Assembly: GCF_022348085.1 (NCBI RefSeq)
Contig: NZ_JAKRFN010000007.1
Span: 183,786-247,785, forward strand
DNA from: Mycobacterium sp. PSTR-4-N
Lineage (GTDB): Bacteria; Actinomycetota; Actinomycetes; Mycobacteriales; Mycobacteriaceae
Direction of reading: 5' to 3'
DNA: 64,000 nt
Positions 18,647 through 27,817 of this stretch are shown here, in pieces (the stretch's first letter is position 1; each line of letters begins with the position of its first letter). A model generated the notes under the pieces. That model did no database searches. It saw only the letters and a list, made by a program, of their open reading frames with translations, and had not been told where the DNA came from. The translations under genes were made by a program, and so were the position numbers.

Positions 18647-18942
18647 CATCCCCTTCCAATGCTTTCCGGCCTTGAATCTAGCCCCGATTGCCGACAACTT
18701 ACCCAAACGTAACCCCCAAGAACTTCAACTGCGCGCCGCACCGTCACGTTGGTCAGACGCTCAGCGGTTGCAACCAAGACGGCGTCCTTCAGGCGCGCGG
18801 CGTAGCGGCGGAAACGATCTCGCCCCCAGATAAAAGCGGTTTCGCCTCAGCATCGCGGCAGTCGCTTGTTTGAGCGCGACCTCGCAACATGGGGCCGGTG
18901 TGGCCACCAGGCCGCGGGTTCAGACCCCCGCCCCGATCGTCG
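18647..18942. other. Intergenic, promoter region of the toxin-antitoxin pair
   Basis: About 300 bp. There is a T-arm-like sequence (GCGGGTTCAGACC, 18913-18925) and a tight hairpin (CCCCGATCGTCGGGG, 18931-18945), but no complete tRNA can be folded. The left part should hold the promoter of the minus-strand antitoxin gene. Confidence 0.35.
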
Positions 18943-18970
18943 GGGTGTAGCCGATTGCACGGCTACACCC
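18943..18970 (-). terminator. Hairpin at the end of the arsenic operon
   Basis: GGGTGTAGCCG and CGGCTACACCC form a perfect 11-bp stem with a 6-base loop, overlapping the last codons of the FAD-dependent reductase gene. A second hairpin lies just to the left. No clear T-run follows. It probably ends transcription of the operon. Confidence 0.5.
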
Positions 18971-20402
18971 GTGTTGGGTGATCCTCCGAGGTCAGCTGAA
19001 CGCCTTTCGCCCGGAGTTGGCGCGCCCAGGTCTGGGTGGCCATTTGCGTGGCATCCCAGGGTGATCCCAGCGGCGGGGTGTAGGACAGGTCCAGCTCGGA
19101 GAAGCCCTCGACGCTCATCTCGTGGAACAGCGCGGCGGCGTAGGTGTCGACCCGCTTGGACACCTCTGCACTGCGGTGACCGACGAGTTGGGCCCCCAGC
19201 AGTCGACCGGTGCGTTCATCGCCAGTGATCCGGATGTGAATCGGGGTCGCACCCGGGTAGTACGCCTTGTGGTCATCGGGTGTGGCAGCGATGGTGGCTG
19301 GTGTCCATCCGCGGTCTGCGGCCAGCACTTCGTGGTCACGCAGCCCGGTGCGGGCGGCCACCAGGTCGAATACCTTGACCACCTGGGTGCCGAGGCTGCC
19401 GGCGAAGCGGGCGTCGCCGCCGAGGGCGTTCTCCCCGGCGACGCGGCCCTGCTTGTGGGCAGTGGTGCCCAGCGGCAGCCAGGTCACGCCGAGGAGGCGG
19501 TGGTGGGTGTGCACGCAATCCCCGGCGGCGAACACATCCGACAGGGTGGTGCGCATCGCCTCATCCACGGCGATCGCGCCCTTGATCCCGAGTTCGGCGC
19601 CGGCATCGGCGGCCAGCTCCACATCAGCCTTCACGCCGACCACGACGAGAACGAAATCAACTGTCTGATGCAGGGTTTCGCCATCACGATGAGCGGTCAC
19701 GGTGAGCGCGCCGTTGGCGGTGCGGGTGACGGCGGAGACGGTGGTGTTGGTGAGGACCTGCACGCCGTGGCGTTCCAGTTCGTCATGGACCAGGGCGCCC
19801 AGCTCGGGATCGACGGTCGGCAGTACTTCGGGTAGCGCCTCGATCTGCGTGACGGCGATACCGCGGGTGGTGAGTCCTTCGGCCATCTCCAGACCGATGT
19901 AGCCGGCGCCGATGATGACCGCGGTGGCCGGTTGGCGTTGCTCCAGGGACTCCATGACGGCGAAGGTGTCGCCCATCGAATGCAGCAGGTGCACGCCATC
20001 TTTGGGGCCGAGGGCGTCCGGTCCGGTCAAACCGGTGATCGGTGGGCGGGCACTGACGGCGCCGGTGCCCACGATCAGGGCGTCATAGGACAGTTCAGTG
20101 GGCGCCCCGGTGGGGTCGAGGACGTCGAGGGTGTGCTCGCCGACGTTAATTCTGGTGGCGCGGGTGTCGGTGAGGACCCGCATGCCGGTGGCGGCTAGGT
20201 CATCAGCGGTGCGGTGGGCCAGGTTGGTCCAGTGCGTGACCTCCCCAGAGACGTAGTAGGGGATGCCGCAGATGGAAAAATTGGGGTAGGCGTCGGCGAC
20301 GACGACGGTGACCTCGGTGCTGGGGTCGAGTTCACAGATGCGCAGAGCGGCGCTTATTCCGGCGTCGCTGCCGCCGATGGCGACGATATGGCGTGCGGGC
20401 AT
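18963..20402 (-). CDS. FAD-dependent CoA-disulfide reductase/NADH oxidase-like protein of the ars operon
   Basis: A 479-residue flavoprotein with two Rossmann motifs: GGSDAGISAAL at the N-terminus for FAD and IGAGYIGLEMAEGL for NAD(P)H. The redox Cys in NFSICGIPYY is at about residue 44, as in CoA-disulfide reductases and NADH oxidases. The conserved VFAAGDCVHTHHRL and a C-terminal dimerisation domain are present. It is the last gene of the arsenic operon, where it may recycle a thiol used by the arsenate reductases (inference). Confidence 0.8.
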   Translation of the reverse strand: MPARHIVAIGGSDAGISAALRICELDPSTEVTVVVADAYPNFSICGIPYYVSGEVTHWTNLAHRTADDLAATGMRVLTDTRATRINVGEHTLDVLDPTGAPTELSYDALIVGTGAVSARPPITGLTGPDALGPKDGVHLLHSMGDTFAVMESLEQRQPATAVIIGAGYIGLEMAEGLTTRGIAVTQIEALPEVLPTVDPELGALVHDELERHGVQVLTNTTVSAVTRTANGALTVTAHRDGETLHQTVDFVLVVVGVKADVELAADAGAELGIKGAIAVDEAMRTTLSDVFAAGDCVHTHHRLLGVTWLPLGTTAHKQGRVAGENALGGDARFAGSLGTQVVKVFDLVAARTGLRDHEVLAADRGWTPATIAATPDDHKAYYPGATPIHIRITGDERTGRLLGAQLVGHRSAEVSKRVDTYAAALFHEMSVEGFSELDLSYTPPLGSPWDATQMATQTWARQLRAKGVQLTSEDHPTRV

Positions 20403-20474
20403 GACGAAGTCTCCTCGGTGTATCGAGTGGGAAGGGTTGTGCTGCTGCGCTGCAGCGTGAGAGCGGGGTTGGTG

Positions 20475-20894
20475 TCAGGCGTCGGTGAGCGTGGTGTGCA
20501 GGCGTTGCACGCGGACGGCGATGTCGTCGCGGACCAGGCGCATACGTTCGAGGCCGTCGATACCGCGTTCGGAGGGTTCGTCGGTGTCCCAGTTCTCCAC
20601 CCGGGTGCCCGGCAGCGGATCGAGTTGGGCTTCCCGACCGAGCGTGACCACCAGGTCGACGTCGCGGGCCAGCTCGTAGTCCACCGGCTTGGGCTGCTCA
20701 CCGCTGATGTCGATGCCGACCTCGAGCAGGGCTTGGGCGGACAGGTCGTTGACCGCGCCACCGGGTTTGGTGCCGGCGGAGTAGACGGTCACGGTGTCGC
20801 CGGCGAGGTGGCGCATGAGCCCGGCGGCCATCTGCGATTTGCCGCCGTTCTTGACGCACACGAACAGCACCGACGGTGTCGACGAGGTAGTCAT
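20475..20894 (-). CDS. arsC: Arsenate reductase, low-molecular-weight phosphatase fold
   Basis: The 139-residue product has the P-loop [13 protein letters not shown] near the N-terminus and closes with WDTDEP, the phosphatase-like acid loop. Only the P-loop Cys is present, so it should need an external thiol; mycothiol is the likely one in actinobacteria, as in the corynebacterial ArsC1/ArsC2 enzymes. The P-loop departs from the usual CTHNAGRSQ (Lys and Gly changes). It is one of two adjacent arsC genes. Confidence 0.8.
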   Translation of the reverse strand: MTTSSTPSVLFVCVKNGGKSQMAAGLMRHLAGDTVTVYSAGTKPGGAVNDLSAQALLEVGIDISGEQPKPVDYELARDVDLVVTLGREAQLDPLPGTRVENWDTDEPSERGIDGLERMRLVRDDIAVRVQRLHTTLTDA

Positions 20895-20909
20895 CGTTGT
20901 ACTGGCTCC

Positions 20910-21587
20910 TTAGTTCTGGCGTGCGGTGACGTGGAGTTCCGCGAGCAGCCGACGGACGCGTTCTTCGAGGTCGTCGCGGATCGGCCGTACCGCGGTAACG
21001 TCCTGACCTTCCGGGTCGGGCAGGTCCCAGTTCTCGTAACGCTTGCCGGGGAAAATGGGGCAGGCATCGCCGCAGCCCATGGTGACCACCACGTCAGCGG
21101 CCTGGACGATTTCATCGGTCCAGGGCTTGGGGAACTCGCCGGTGATGTCGATGCCGACCTCGGCCATCGCCGCGACCGCGGACGGGTTGATGCGGTCGCC
21201 GGGTTCGGAGCCGCCCGACCACGCGACGGCGTCGTCGCCGGCGAAGTGGGTGAAGAAGCCCAAGGCCATCTGGGAGCGTCCGGCGTTGTGGGTGCACAGG
21301 AACAGCACCGTGGGCTTGCCGTCGCTGATCTTGCCTTCCACCCGGGCCAAGGCGTGCAGGCGTTGGCGGGCGAACTGTTCGGCGAGCAGCGGAAGGAAAT
21401 TGGGGACCGACGCGCGGCCGGCGAACTGGTCGTAGGACGTGTGCAGGAACCGTTCGATCGTCTCGACACCGAAACTGTCGCCGAAGTCGCGCTCCAACCG
21501 GGTAGCGGCAGTCTTGAGCGCGTGCTGCTGATCGATGGACAGGTCGCGGTGCGGGCGTAAGGCGGCGGGGCTATCAGACATTGACAT
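20910..21587 (-). CDS. arsC: Arsenate reductase with N-terminal three-helix domain
   Basis: A 225-residue protein. The N-terminal 85 residues form a helical dimerisation-type domain (LKTAATRLERDFGDSFGVET onward). The rest is the phosphatase-like ArsC domain with FLCTHNAGRSQMALGF and the acid loop WDLPDPEG. It converts As(V) to As(III) for export by the Acr3 protein encoded upstream. The gap to acr3 is 4 bp and to the second arsC 15 bp, consistent with one operon. Confidence 0.88.
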   Translation of the reverse strand: MSMSDSPAALRPHRDLSIDQQHALKTAATRLERDFGDSFGVETIERFLHTSYDQFAGRASVPNFLPLLAEQFARQRLHALARVEGKISDGKPTVLFLCTHNAGRSQMALGFFTHFAGDDAVAWSGGSEPGDRINPSAVAAMAEVGIDITGEFPKPWTDEIVQAADVVVTMGCGDACPIFPGKRYENWDLPDPEGQDVTAVRPIRDDLEERVRRLLAELHVTARQN

Positions 21588-21591
21588 GGTG

Positions 21592-22704
21592 TTACGACTC
21601 CTTTGTCGTGGACGGGTTGACAGCGACGGGCACAGTGCCCTGGTCGCGGAAGCGTCGGCGCAAGGCCAGTGACACGTACACCAGCCCGACCAGGACCGGG
21701 ACTTCGATCAGTGGGCCGACCACCCCGGCCAGGGCTTGTCCGGAGGTGGCGCCGTAGGTGGCGATCGCCACGGCGATGGCGAGTTCGAAGTTGTTGCCCG
21801 CCGCGGTGAACGCCAAGGTGGTGGTGCGTTGGTAACCGAGGCCGATCGCTGCGCCGAGCAGATAGCCGCCGCCCCACATGATTGCGAAGTACACCAGCAG
21901 GGGCAGCGCGATCCGCACCACGTCGAGCGGGCGGCTGGTGATCTGTTCGCCTTGCAGCGCAAAGAGAATGACGATGGTGAACAGCAGCCCGTAGAGCGCC
22001 CACGGCCCGATCCGCGGCAGGAATTGCGACTCGTACCAGTCGCGGCCCTTGGCCTTCTCGCCCACTCGCCGTGACAGGTAGCCAGCCAACAGTGGGATGC
22101 CCAGGAAGATCAGCACCGACTTTGCGATCTGCCACGGCGAGGTGTCGATGGTGGTCTGCTCCAGGCCGAGCCAGCCCGGTAGCACCGACAGGTAAAACCA
22201 GCCCAACACCGCGAACATGATGACCTGGAATATCGAATTCAACGCCACCAGGACGGCGGCGGCCTCGCGGTCCCCGCAGGCCAGGTCGTTCCAGATGATG
22301 ACCATGGCGATGCAGCGGGCCAGGCCGACGATGATCAGCCCGGTCCGGTACTCGGGCAGGTCCGGCAGCATCAGCCAGGCGAGAGCGAACATCAATGCCG
22401 GCCCAAACACCCAGTTCAAGAACAGTGAGCTGAGCAGCAGCTTGCGGTCGCCGGTCACGGTGTCGAGGCGGTCGTAGCGCACCTTGGCCAGCACCGGATA
22501 CATCATGATCAGCAGGCCGAGCGCGATCGGCAACGAAATGCCATCGATCTGCACGCCGTCCAGCGCCGCGTTCATGCCCGGCACCCACCGCCCCAGCAGC
22601 AGCCCGGCGGCCATCGCGACACCAATCCACACCGGCAGGAACCGGTCCAGGGTGGACAGCTTGCCCACCACCGGCGCTGAGGTACTCGCCACCGTGTCGG
22701 TCAT
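21592..22704 (-). CDS. acr3: ACR3-family arsenite efflux permease
   Basis: About 370 residues with ten transmembrane helices. Family stretches include LPVWIGVAMAAGLLLGR, MYPVLAKVRYDRL, and MVIIWNDLACGDREAA with the conserved Cys needed for arsenite transport; FTAAGNNFELAIAVAIA is in the C-terminal half. ATG at 22704 overlaps the arsR stop (ATGA). It exports As(OH)3 from the cytoplasm using the proton gradient. Confidence 0.92.
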   Translation of the reverse strand: MTDTVASTSAPVVGKLSTLDRFLPVWIGVAMAAGLLLGRWVPGMNAALDGVQIDGISLPIALGLLIMMYPVLAKVRYDRLDTVTGDRKLLLSSLFLNWVFGPALMFALAWLMLPDLPEYRTGLIIVGLARCIAMVIIWNDLACGDREAAAVLVALNSIFQVIMFAVLGWFYLSVLPGWLGLEQTTIDTSPWQIAKSVLIFLGIPLLAGYLSRRVGEKAKGRDWYESQFLPRIGPWALYGLLFTIVILFALQGEQITSRPLDVVRIALPLLVYFAIMWGGGYLLGAAIGLGYQRTTTLAFTAAGNNFELAIAVAIATYGATSGQALAGVVGPLIEVPVLVGLVYVSLALRRRFRDQGTVPVAVNPSTTKES

Positions 22705-23075
22705 GCCGTCGCCCCTGCCAGCGCTGCCGCGTCGAGATCCAGCAGCGCCGCGATCTCGCGCAGCGCCTCCGGGACTACGGCGTAGTACACCCACGACGCC
22801 CGACGCTCGGAGGTCAACAAACCGGCGGCGCGCAACACCTTGAGGTGATGCGACACCGTGGGTTGGGAGACGTCGATGCCGCCCGAGATGTCACAGACGC
22901 ACGCCTCCCCACCGGAATGACTGGCGATCGCACTGAACAACCGCAGCCGCACCGGATCGGCGAGCGCCTTCAACTTCTTGGCCATCTCGGCGGCTGCAGG
23001 TTTAGTGAGCGGCTCCCGCAGCAGCGGCGGCGTCACGCAGCAGGCGTCGGCCGGCCCGTCCTGTTGATTCGACAT
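22701..23075 (-). CDS. arsR: ArsR-family arsenic-responsive repressor
   Basis: The 124-residue winged-helix protein has VSQPTVSHHLKVLRAAGLL as recognition region. Candidate As(III)-binding Cys residues are the CC pair in ADACCVTPP near the N-terminus and ACVCDI in the helix before the recognition helix. It heads the operon and probably represses it through the repeats just upstream. Confidence 0.9.
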   Translation of the reverse strand: MSNQQDGPADACCVTPPLLREPLTKPAAAEMAKKLKALADPVRLRLFSAIASHSGGEACVCDISGGIDVSQPTVSHHLKVLRAAGLLTSERRASWVYYAVVPEALREIAALLDLDAAALAGATA

Positions 23076-23100
23076 TCATCGATATTGACACTCATCGAAT
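23076..23100. promoter_or_regulatory. Putative ArsR operator
   Basis: Two copies of TCATCGA (23076-23082 and 23092-23098) 16 bp apart, with TTGACA between, lie directly in front of the arsR start. The spacing fits a dimeric repressor. The assignment rests on position. Confidence 0.45.
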
Positions 23101-23311
23101 CACCGGGCAAGTGAACGACAGATGAACACTGCCGCGACACCCCCGGCCGGCCCCCAGCCGACACCGCCACCACCGCCGGTGATTGCCCAGCACTACCTGA
23201 CCGTTAGCCCAGTCGCGCCAGTAGAGCTGCGCAGCAGAGTAGGCACTGGCTGCTGCCGCCGCGTAACTCAGCCCGGTCCGCACACCGCTATCACTCATCC
23301 AGGGAGCACCC
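23101..23311. other. Intergenic, ars promoter side
   Basis: A short stretch between the arsR operator and decayed plasmid-type genes. Nothing specific is seen. Confidence 0.3.
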
Positions 23312-23528
23312 ATGTACACGCCTGCACACCTACCTGGTGTTGTCGGACAACTACCACCGGCCCACTCAGCTCAACGCCGCTCACACAGCGTTCGAGTTGA
23401 TCTCCCTGGACGAGGCCAGGCCGCGCGTCGTCGGCGTGGCCACCATCGAGCCCTACTCCGAACTCGACGCCCGCCGCGACCTCCACGCCGTATTCGCCGC
23501 CAGCCCCGTTCACGCGCTCGCGTCTTAA
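23312..23528 (+). pseudogene. Small hypothetical gene, apparent +1 frameshift near the start
   Basis: The frame from ATG 23312 (MYT) must shift by one base near 23321 to continue into the better supported frame YLVLSDNYHRPTQLNAAH and onward to a TAA at 23528. This would give about 71 residues with no recognised family. High GC3 and the closing stop support the second frame. Either the gene is broken or the assembly has one extra C. Confidence 0.45.
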
Positions 23529-23547
23529 AGAGACCTGACATACAACC

Positions 23548-23780
23548 GTGTTCGTGGCCACCGTCCGGACCCCAGTCGAGGCGACGGCCGTCGCGCACAC
23601 CGCCGACCAAGCCGCCAGGCTGGCATGCGAGCTGGGCATGGAGTCCCTGCAGCGCGTGCACGGCGACTTGGGCTACGACGATCCCATGTTGGCCGGGAAG
23701 TACTTCGAGTCGACGTGCTCCCGTTCGAGGTCGGCGGCCCCGCGCAAGTCACGCGCCGCTCCAGGCTGCTGGCGTCGTAA
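23548..23780 (+). pseudogene. Small hypothetical gene, apparent frameshift near 23712
   Basis: The product begins FVATVRTPVEATAVAHTADQ and runs well to LAGKYFE. After that a one-base shift is needed to read VDVLPFEVGGPAQVTRR and stop at 23780; without it the frame becomes Arg/Ser-rich and runs into the next gene. About 78 residues, unknown family. This is the second single-base defect in 400 bp. Confidence 0.5.
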
Positions 23781-23796
23781 CTCCACCACCCGCGTC

Positions 23797-24330
23797 ATGC
23801 CTTACTACCTGACCCCCGTCGCCGAGCTGCCCTACCCCCACACGATGGGTGAGCGGCCCCTCCAAGACGGCACACGCTCCAACTGTCCCCTTGCCCTTGA
23901 GGCTGTGCTCCGCACACGCGGTCAGCACCCCGGGCAAGACGGCTACCGCGAACTGTTCACCAACGACGCGATCTCCGCGCGCCGCCAAGCCTGCGACGTC
24001 CACGCCGGAAACTGGACCGTGGTACTGCCCGCAGTCACGACCTTCCTCGAGCCCTCCCCGGCCAATGCCGACACCGCCACCATCGCCCACGCCGCGCACG
24101 ACCATCCGCCGTTCGCCGATCTCGCTGCGGCCGACCCCCGACTGACGCTGGCGCTGCTGAGCTACAGCGACTCGCTACGCGTCTACACCAACGGTCACGG
24201 CCAGCGCGAAACGATTGGCCAGCACCGCATCTGGCGGGCCCGCACAGCCGGCGTCTGCGCGCTGCCCGTGTGGTTCGACGCCACAACGGTGCGCCCGCCG
24301 CGCGACGCGGTGCTCCTGCAGCGCGGCTAA
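23797..24330 (+). CDS. Hypothetical protein of plasmid type
   Basis: 177 residues from ATG 23797. The sequence is acidic to neutral, without signal or membrane segments, with AHDHPPFADLAAADPRLTLA in the middle and an aromatic-rich end. No domain is recognised. It follows two damaged small genes on the same strand, so its promoter may lie well upstream. Confidence 0.55.
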   Translation: MPYYLTPVAELPYPHTMGERPLQDGTRSNCPLALEAVLRTRGQHPGQDGYRELFTNDAISARRQACDVHAGNWTVVLPAVTTFLEPSPANADTATIAHAAHDHPPFADLAAADPRLTLALLSYSDSLRVYTNGHGQRETIGQHRIWRARTAGVCALPVWFDATTVRPPRDAVLLQRG

Positions 24331-24457
24331 GGCGCCCTCTCGGCCGCTCCCCTGGCCCGTTCAGCTCGACGCTGCGACACCGCCCGCCAGGGCGACGAAC
24401 CCGCCGTCCAAGGGTCTCTGGCGCAACACAGCCACCGCCGCTCCGCCCGCGCCAGGA

Positions 24458-24960
24458 TCACCACAGCGTGGGCTGATCACCAAGCAGCGCCGCCTGCACC
24501 GCGGCGGCGTCCCAGCCGTGCCGCACCGCATCGCGCAGCGCCACCGAGCGCTCCCGCCGCACACCCCGACTGTCGAAGCGTCGCACCGCATGGCGCCCAC
24601 CGCCGCGACGCATCCGCGCCATCCCCTCCATGTTGTCGCCCTGGGAGCCCGACACCACGTGCTATTGAACGTCTGTCGCGGCCGCGATTTTTACGACACC
24701 GGGTTGTCGCATTCGTGCAAACCCAGCACGCCCGCCGCCACGCTTCCGCCTGCGATCGCCAACGCGTAGCGATGCGGACGCACACAGAACCCCACACCGT
24801 CGCGCGTGAGATAGAAACGGCCGTAACCATCGGCACCGATCGCCCCGGTCCAGATGTTGCAATCCGAAGGCGTTGGCCCACAGACGACGTGGCTATGAAA
24901 CCGGGCAATCTCAGCGGCGTGCAACAGCCGATCAACAACCAGCTGTCCCGCGCTTCTCAA
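24458..24960 (-). pseudogene. HNH-endonuclease-like gene, broken; paralogue of 57547-58080
   Basis: The N-terminal part reads QLVVDRLLHAAEIARFHSHV, then IWTGAIGADGYGRF, PHRYALAI and LHECDNPV; the C-terminal part reads HVVSGSQGDNMEGM and ends WDAAAVQAALLGDQPTLW. Both halves align well with the intact gene at 57547-58080, including the last residues PTLW. Between them a frame change (near 24705) and an in-frame TAG (near 24663) interrupt the gene. The retained His/Cys/Asn motif suggests an HNH nuclease ancestor. Confidence 0.65.
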
Positions 24961-25291
24961 GGCCGCTGACCCTACGTCCGTGCACAGACACTGGGCCTGT
25001 CCAGAGCCGCCTGCGGCGTCCCGACTGACAGGGCCGCAGCGGCGTTCAAGGAGCTACCGCTGCGCTGTGCCATCTGAGACACGGCCGAACAACGCCCTGC
25101 GCCGCTGCAAATCCCCCTGAGTCGCGACCCCCTGCGCTCAACAGTCCCGGGTCCGTGCGCAGCTCCCGCAGCGCATCGTCGCGATGCGCGAGGGCCGGCG
25201 GATTCCCGGCGCCGAGGCCGCCGGAGTTCTGCTGCCCTCGCAACACGATGTTCGTCTCATCCACCGTGACGCGCACCTGTCGTCCCCTGCA
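24961..25291. other. Intergenic, nothing recognised
   Basis: About 330 bp between two minus-strand genes. No hairpin, repeat or coding signal stood out. Confidence 0.3.
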
Positions 25292-25762
25292 TCAGGCCGA
25301 GGCCGCGTCGGGCTCGTCGGCCCCCGGGTAGGCGACACCGCCAGGCTCGCCACCAACCTCACCGCCACCGCCTACTGCGTGCGAACCGTTGCTGGGCGTG
25401 GACTTCTCGGCTTTCGGAGCGTGCCGCAGCATGGTCCGAACAATGCCGATCCCGACGTCTGTCCGTGCGGCAATGGTCGTCAGCGTCTCATCACGGCCCT
25501 GCATGCGCGCGACCACCGCGCCGGCCTTCGCCCGGTGCGTGGCCACGCGCTTGGCCGCTTCGGCGTCCACCTGCTCGCGCAGCTGCGCCAGGCGCTCCGT
25601 CTTCCAGACCTCGACCTCGGCGACCTTGCCGACCTCGTACAAAAAGTTCGTGGCGTCGTCGATGTTCGCCTTATCCCGCGCAGCACGCGCTTCGTTGGCG
25701 CGCCGGGTCGCTTCCACAGCCCGTCGCCGGGCTTCCAACTTGGACGTTCCTGCTGCTGTCAT
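25292..25762 (-). CDS. Helical/HTH-like protein, paralogue of 58093-58569
   Basis: A 156-residue product. The first 90 residues are Ala/Arg/Glu-rich and probably one long helix or coiled coil (SKLEARRRAVEATRRANEAR). Then RDETLTTIAARTDVGIGIVR looks like a helix-turn-helix. The tail is Gly-rich. It has the same architecture, strand and order as the gene at 58093-58569, upstream of the paralogous HNH gene. Its function may be regulation or DNA binding. Confidence 0.6.
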   Translation of the reverse strand: MTAAGTSKLEARRRAVEATRRANEARAARDKANIDDATNFLYEVGKVAEVEVWKTERLAQLREQVDAEAAKRVATHRAKAGAVVARMQGRDETLTTIAARTDVGIGIVRTMLRHAPKAEKSTPSNGSHAVGGGGEVGGEPGGVAYPGADEPDAASA

Positions 25763-26049
25763 GACCGGGACACTAAAACCGGCCGGGCCGGACGTGCCAC
25801 CACCACAGCCACATTCGCCACCCACCAATTTTTTCGTCGCCGCCCCTGCCGCACCACCGCACCTCACTCACCCACCGTGCGCCCCGTCCCCTCACCACCG
25901 CCGCACCGGCCACTCAGCTCACCCCTCACAGGCACCTTCCACGGCCCAACGACAGACCACACACCTCTTGCCTGCAGGCGGCATCTAACGGGTATGCAGA
26001 ACGTCGTGGATAACTACTGTTATCCATGTCCATCTGACATGCTGAGTCG
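25763..26049. other. Intergenic with pyrimidine/CCACC-rich sequence
   Basis: A C-rich plus strand (many CCACC and CACC runs) separates the divergent HTH-like and integrase genes; it probably holds both promoters. A similar C-rich stretch precedes the paralogue at 58570-58750. Confidence 0.35.
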
Positions 26050-27084
26050 GTGCCTGGATCCGTTCCGCCGAAGCCGCCCGCAGTCATCCTTCCTGGATGG
26101 TTCGCCGACTTTCTCGCCGATCGTGCCATCCGCAAGCCCTCGCCCCACACCTCCAAAGCCTATCGCCAGGACTTCGAGGTAATCGCCGTGTTGATGGCGG
26201 GGTCCGCCGACGCCGTCTCCGACCTCCAGATCCACGAATTAACAAAGGACAGAATGCGTTCGGCGTTCGCCGCCTATGCTGACACCCACTCGGCGGCGTC
26301 GATCCGACGCTGCTGGTCGACGTGGAACACCCTGTGCACATTCCTCTTCACCGCCGAGCTGCTCGACGCCAACCCCATGCCGCTCATCGGCCGCCCCAAG
26401 GTGCCAAAATCCCTACCCAAGAGCTACCCCGCCAGCGCCGTCACTGATTTGGTCGCAGCGATCGACGCCGATCACGGTTCCACCCGCGCCAGTGACTGGT
26501 CCGAGCGTGACCGCGCCATCGTCTTCACCTCATTACTGGCCGGACTCAGAGCCGACGAGCTACTGAACGCCAACGTCGGCGACATTCGCCGAACCGACGA
26601 CGGCGCCGTACTGCACGTCCGAGGCAAGGGCAACAAGGACCGTCGACTCCCCATTGGCCCAGAGCTGCTCGACGTTCTCGACGACTACCTTCGGACACGA
26701 GCCAACCGATTCCCCCAGACCCGCCGACGAACATCGGGCACCAAGGCGCTCAGCAACTTCTCCCCGACCGCTCCCCTCTTCGTCGGCGCCGACGGGGACC
26801 GCATCACCCGCGGAACGCTGCAATACCGGATCCTGCGGGCTTTCAAGAAGGCCGGCATCAACGGTGAACGAGCCTCCGGCGCACTGGTTCACGGCCTGCG
26901 CCACACCTTCGCCACTGAACTCGCCAACGCCAACGTCAGCGTCTACACCCTGATGAAGCTCATGGGCCACGAATCCATGGTCACGTCACAACGCTACGTC
27001 GATGGCGCTGGCACCGAGACCCGCTCCGCCGCTGAAACCAATCCCCTCTACGGGCTTCTAAGCGACGAGAAGCAAGCCCGGTAA
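26050..27084 (+). CDS. Tyrosine recombinase (XerC/D-like integrase)
   Basis: The 344-residue product has a SAM-like N-terminal domain (SPHTSKAYRQDFEVIAVLM) and a C-terminal catalytic domain. Catalytic residues visible are Arg in AGLRADELL (about 165), Lys in GKGNKDRRLPI, His-x-x-Arg in HGLRHTFATEL, His in MGHES, and Tyr in RYVDG (about 315). It starts with GTG at 26050. The gene borders the putative defence island and could mobilise it or resolve plasmid dimers. Confidence 0.88.
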   Translation: MPGSVPPKPPAVILPGWFADFLADRAIRKPSPHTSKAYRQDFEVIAVLMAGSADAVSDLQIHELTKDRMRSAFAAYADTHSAASIRRCWSTWNTLCTFLFTAELLDANPMPLIGRPKVPKSLPKSYPASAVTDLVAAIDADHGSTRASDWSERDRAIVFTSLLAGLRADELLNANVGDIRRTDDGAVLHVRGKGNKDRRLPIGPELLDVLDDYLRTRANRFPQTRRRTSGTKALSNFSPTAPLFVGADGDRITRGTLQYRILRAFKKAGINGERASGALVHGLRHTFATELANANVSVYTLMKLMGHESMVTSQRYVDGAGTETRSAAETNPLYGLLSDEKQAR

Positions 27085-27817
27085 CGTGCTTTTCGACCGC
27101 CCACGCAGAACCGATTGCCAGATAACGACCGTTATGTCGGGTTGGGGTGACAGCAGTTGTAAGACAACACAATTCACCTGCCCGGTCTCAATCATGGTGC
27201 CGACTTTCGCAGTGAAGTTGCCTTTTTGCGGTTTGACGCGTGTGTCTCAGGGCTGTTGTCCTCTCCGTTTCGGGTTAGACGAAGGAGCGCCTGTGCCATC
27301 TTGATCCAATGGTTGTCGACGGGTTCCGCGTACCCACCGCGAGGCGTCAGCGATTTGGCGCCTGATCAGACCTCGTGGCCGCCGTCCTGGAGCGCAGTCT
27401 TGCGCTTATGGCCGCTACCTCGATGACGTGCTGGTCAGCAGCGGTGAGCGTCGCGGATGCCACGCCGTGTCGAAGCTGTCGGGCACGTTGCGCATCGTTT
27501 CGTTCACAAGACCATTCACACGAGCGCAGCGGCACGGCTGCACGGAGGCAGGTGCCCGCGCGCCTTCGCCTAATTCAGCGTCCCGGTCACATGGTTGCAC
27601 TGCATTACCCAAACCGAGACTGCATCACATACTGGAGTAGGCGCACACCGATGAGCGCAGGCGAGGAAAGGGTCGCAATCTTCCCATCCCACCGCATATT
27701 AGTGCGAGTGATTCGATCGCCGTTTCCCGCCGGTTCACCGCCGTTAAGGTGACTACCCAGAACGCGGTCCCGTCTGCAATCGCAGACGCGGCGGGAGGAC
27801 TTTGAAGGGGGGCGGAC
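27085..27817. other. Intergenic, no supported gene
   Basis: About 730 bp after the integrase. Frames on both strands lack coding character. A small hairpin (GTCTGC-AATC-GCAGAC, 27770-27785) lies just before the PIN gene. An attachment site would be expected near here, but I see no repeat that identifies it. Confidence 0.4.

Noticed and set aside
18905..18945. T-arm-like sequence GCGGGTTCAGACC suggesting a tRNA gene or attachment site
   Set aside because: No acceptor, D or anticodon stem can be paired upstream, and the loop length is wrong; the following bases form a separate hairpin.
25184..26182. A 332-codon plus-strand frame over the HTH-like gene and integrase start
   Set aside because: Composition is biased, and both real genes on the site have recognisable features.
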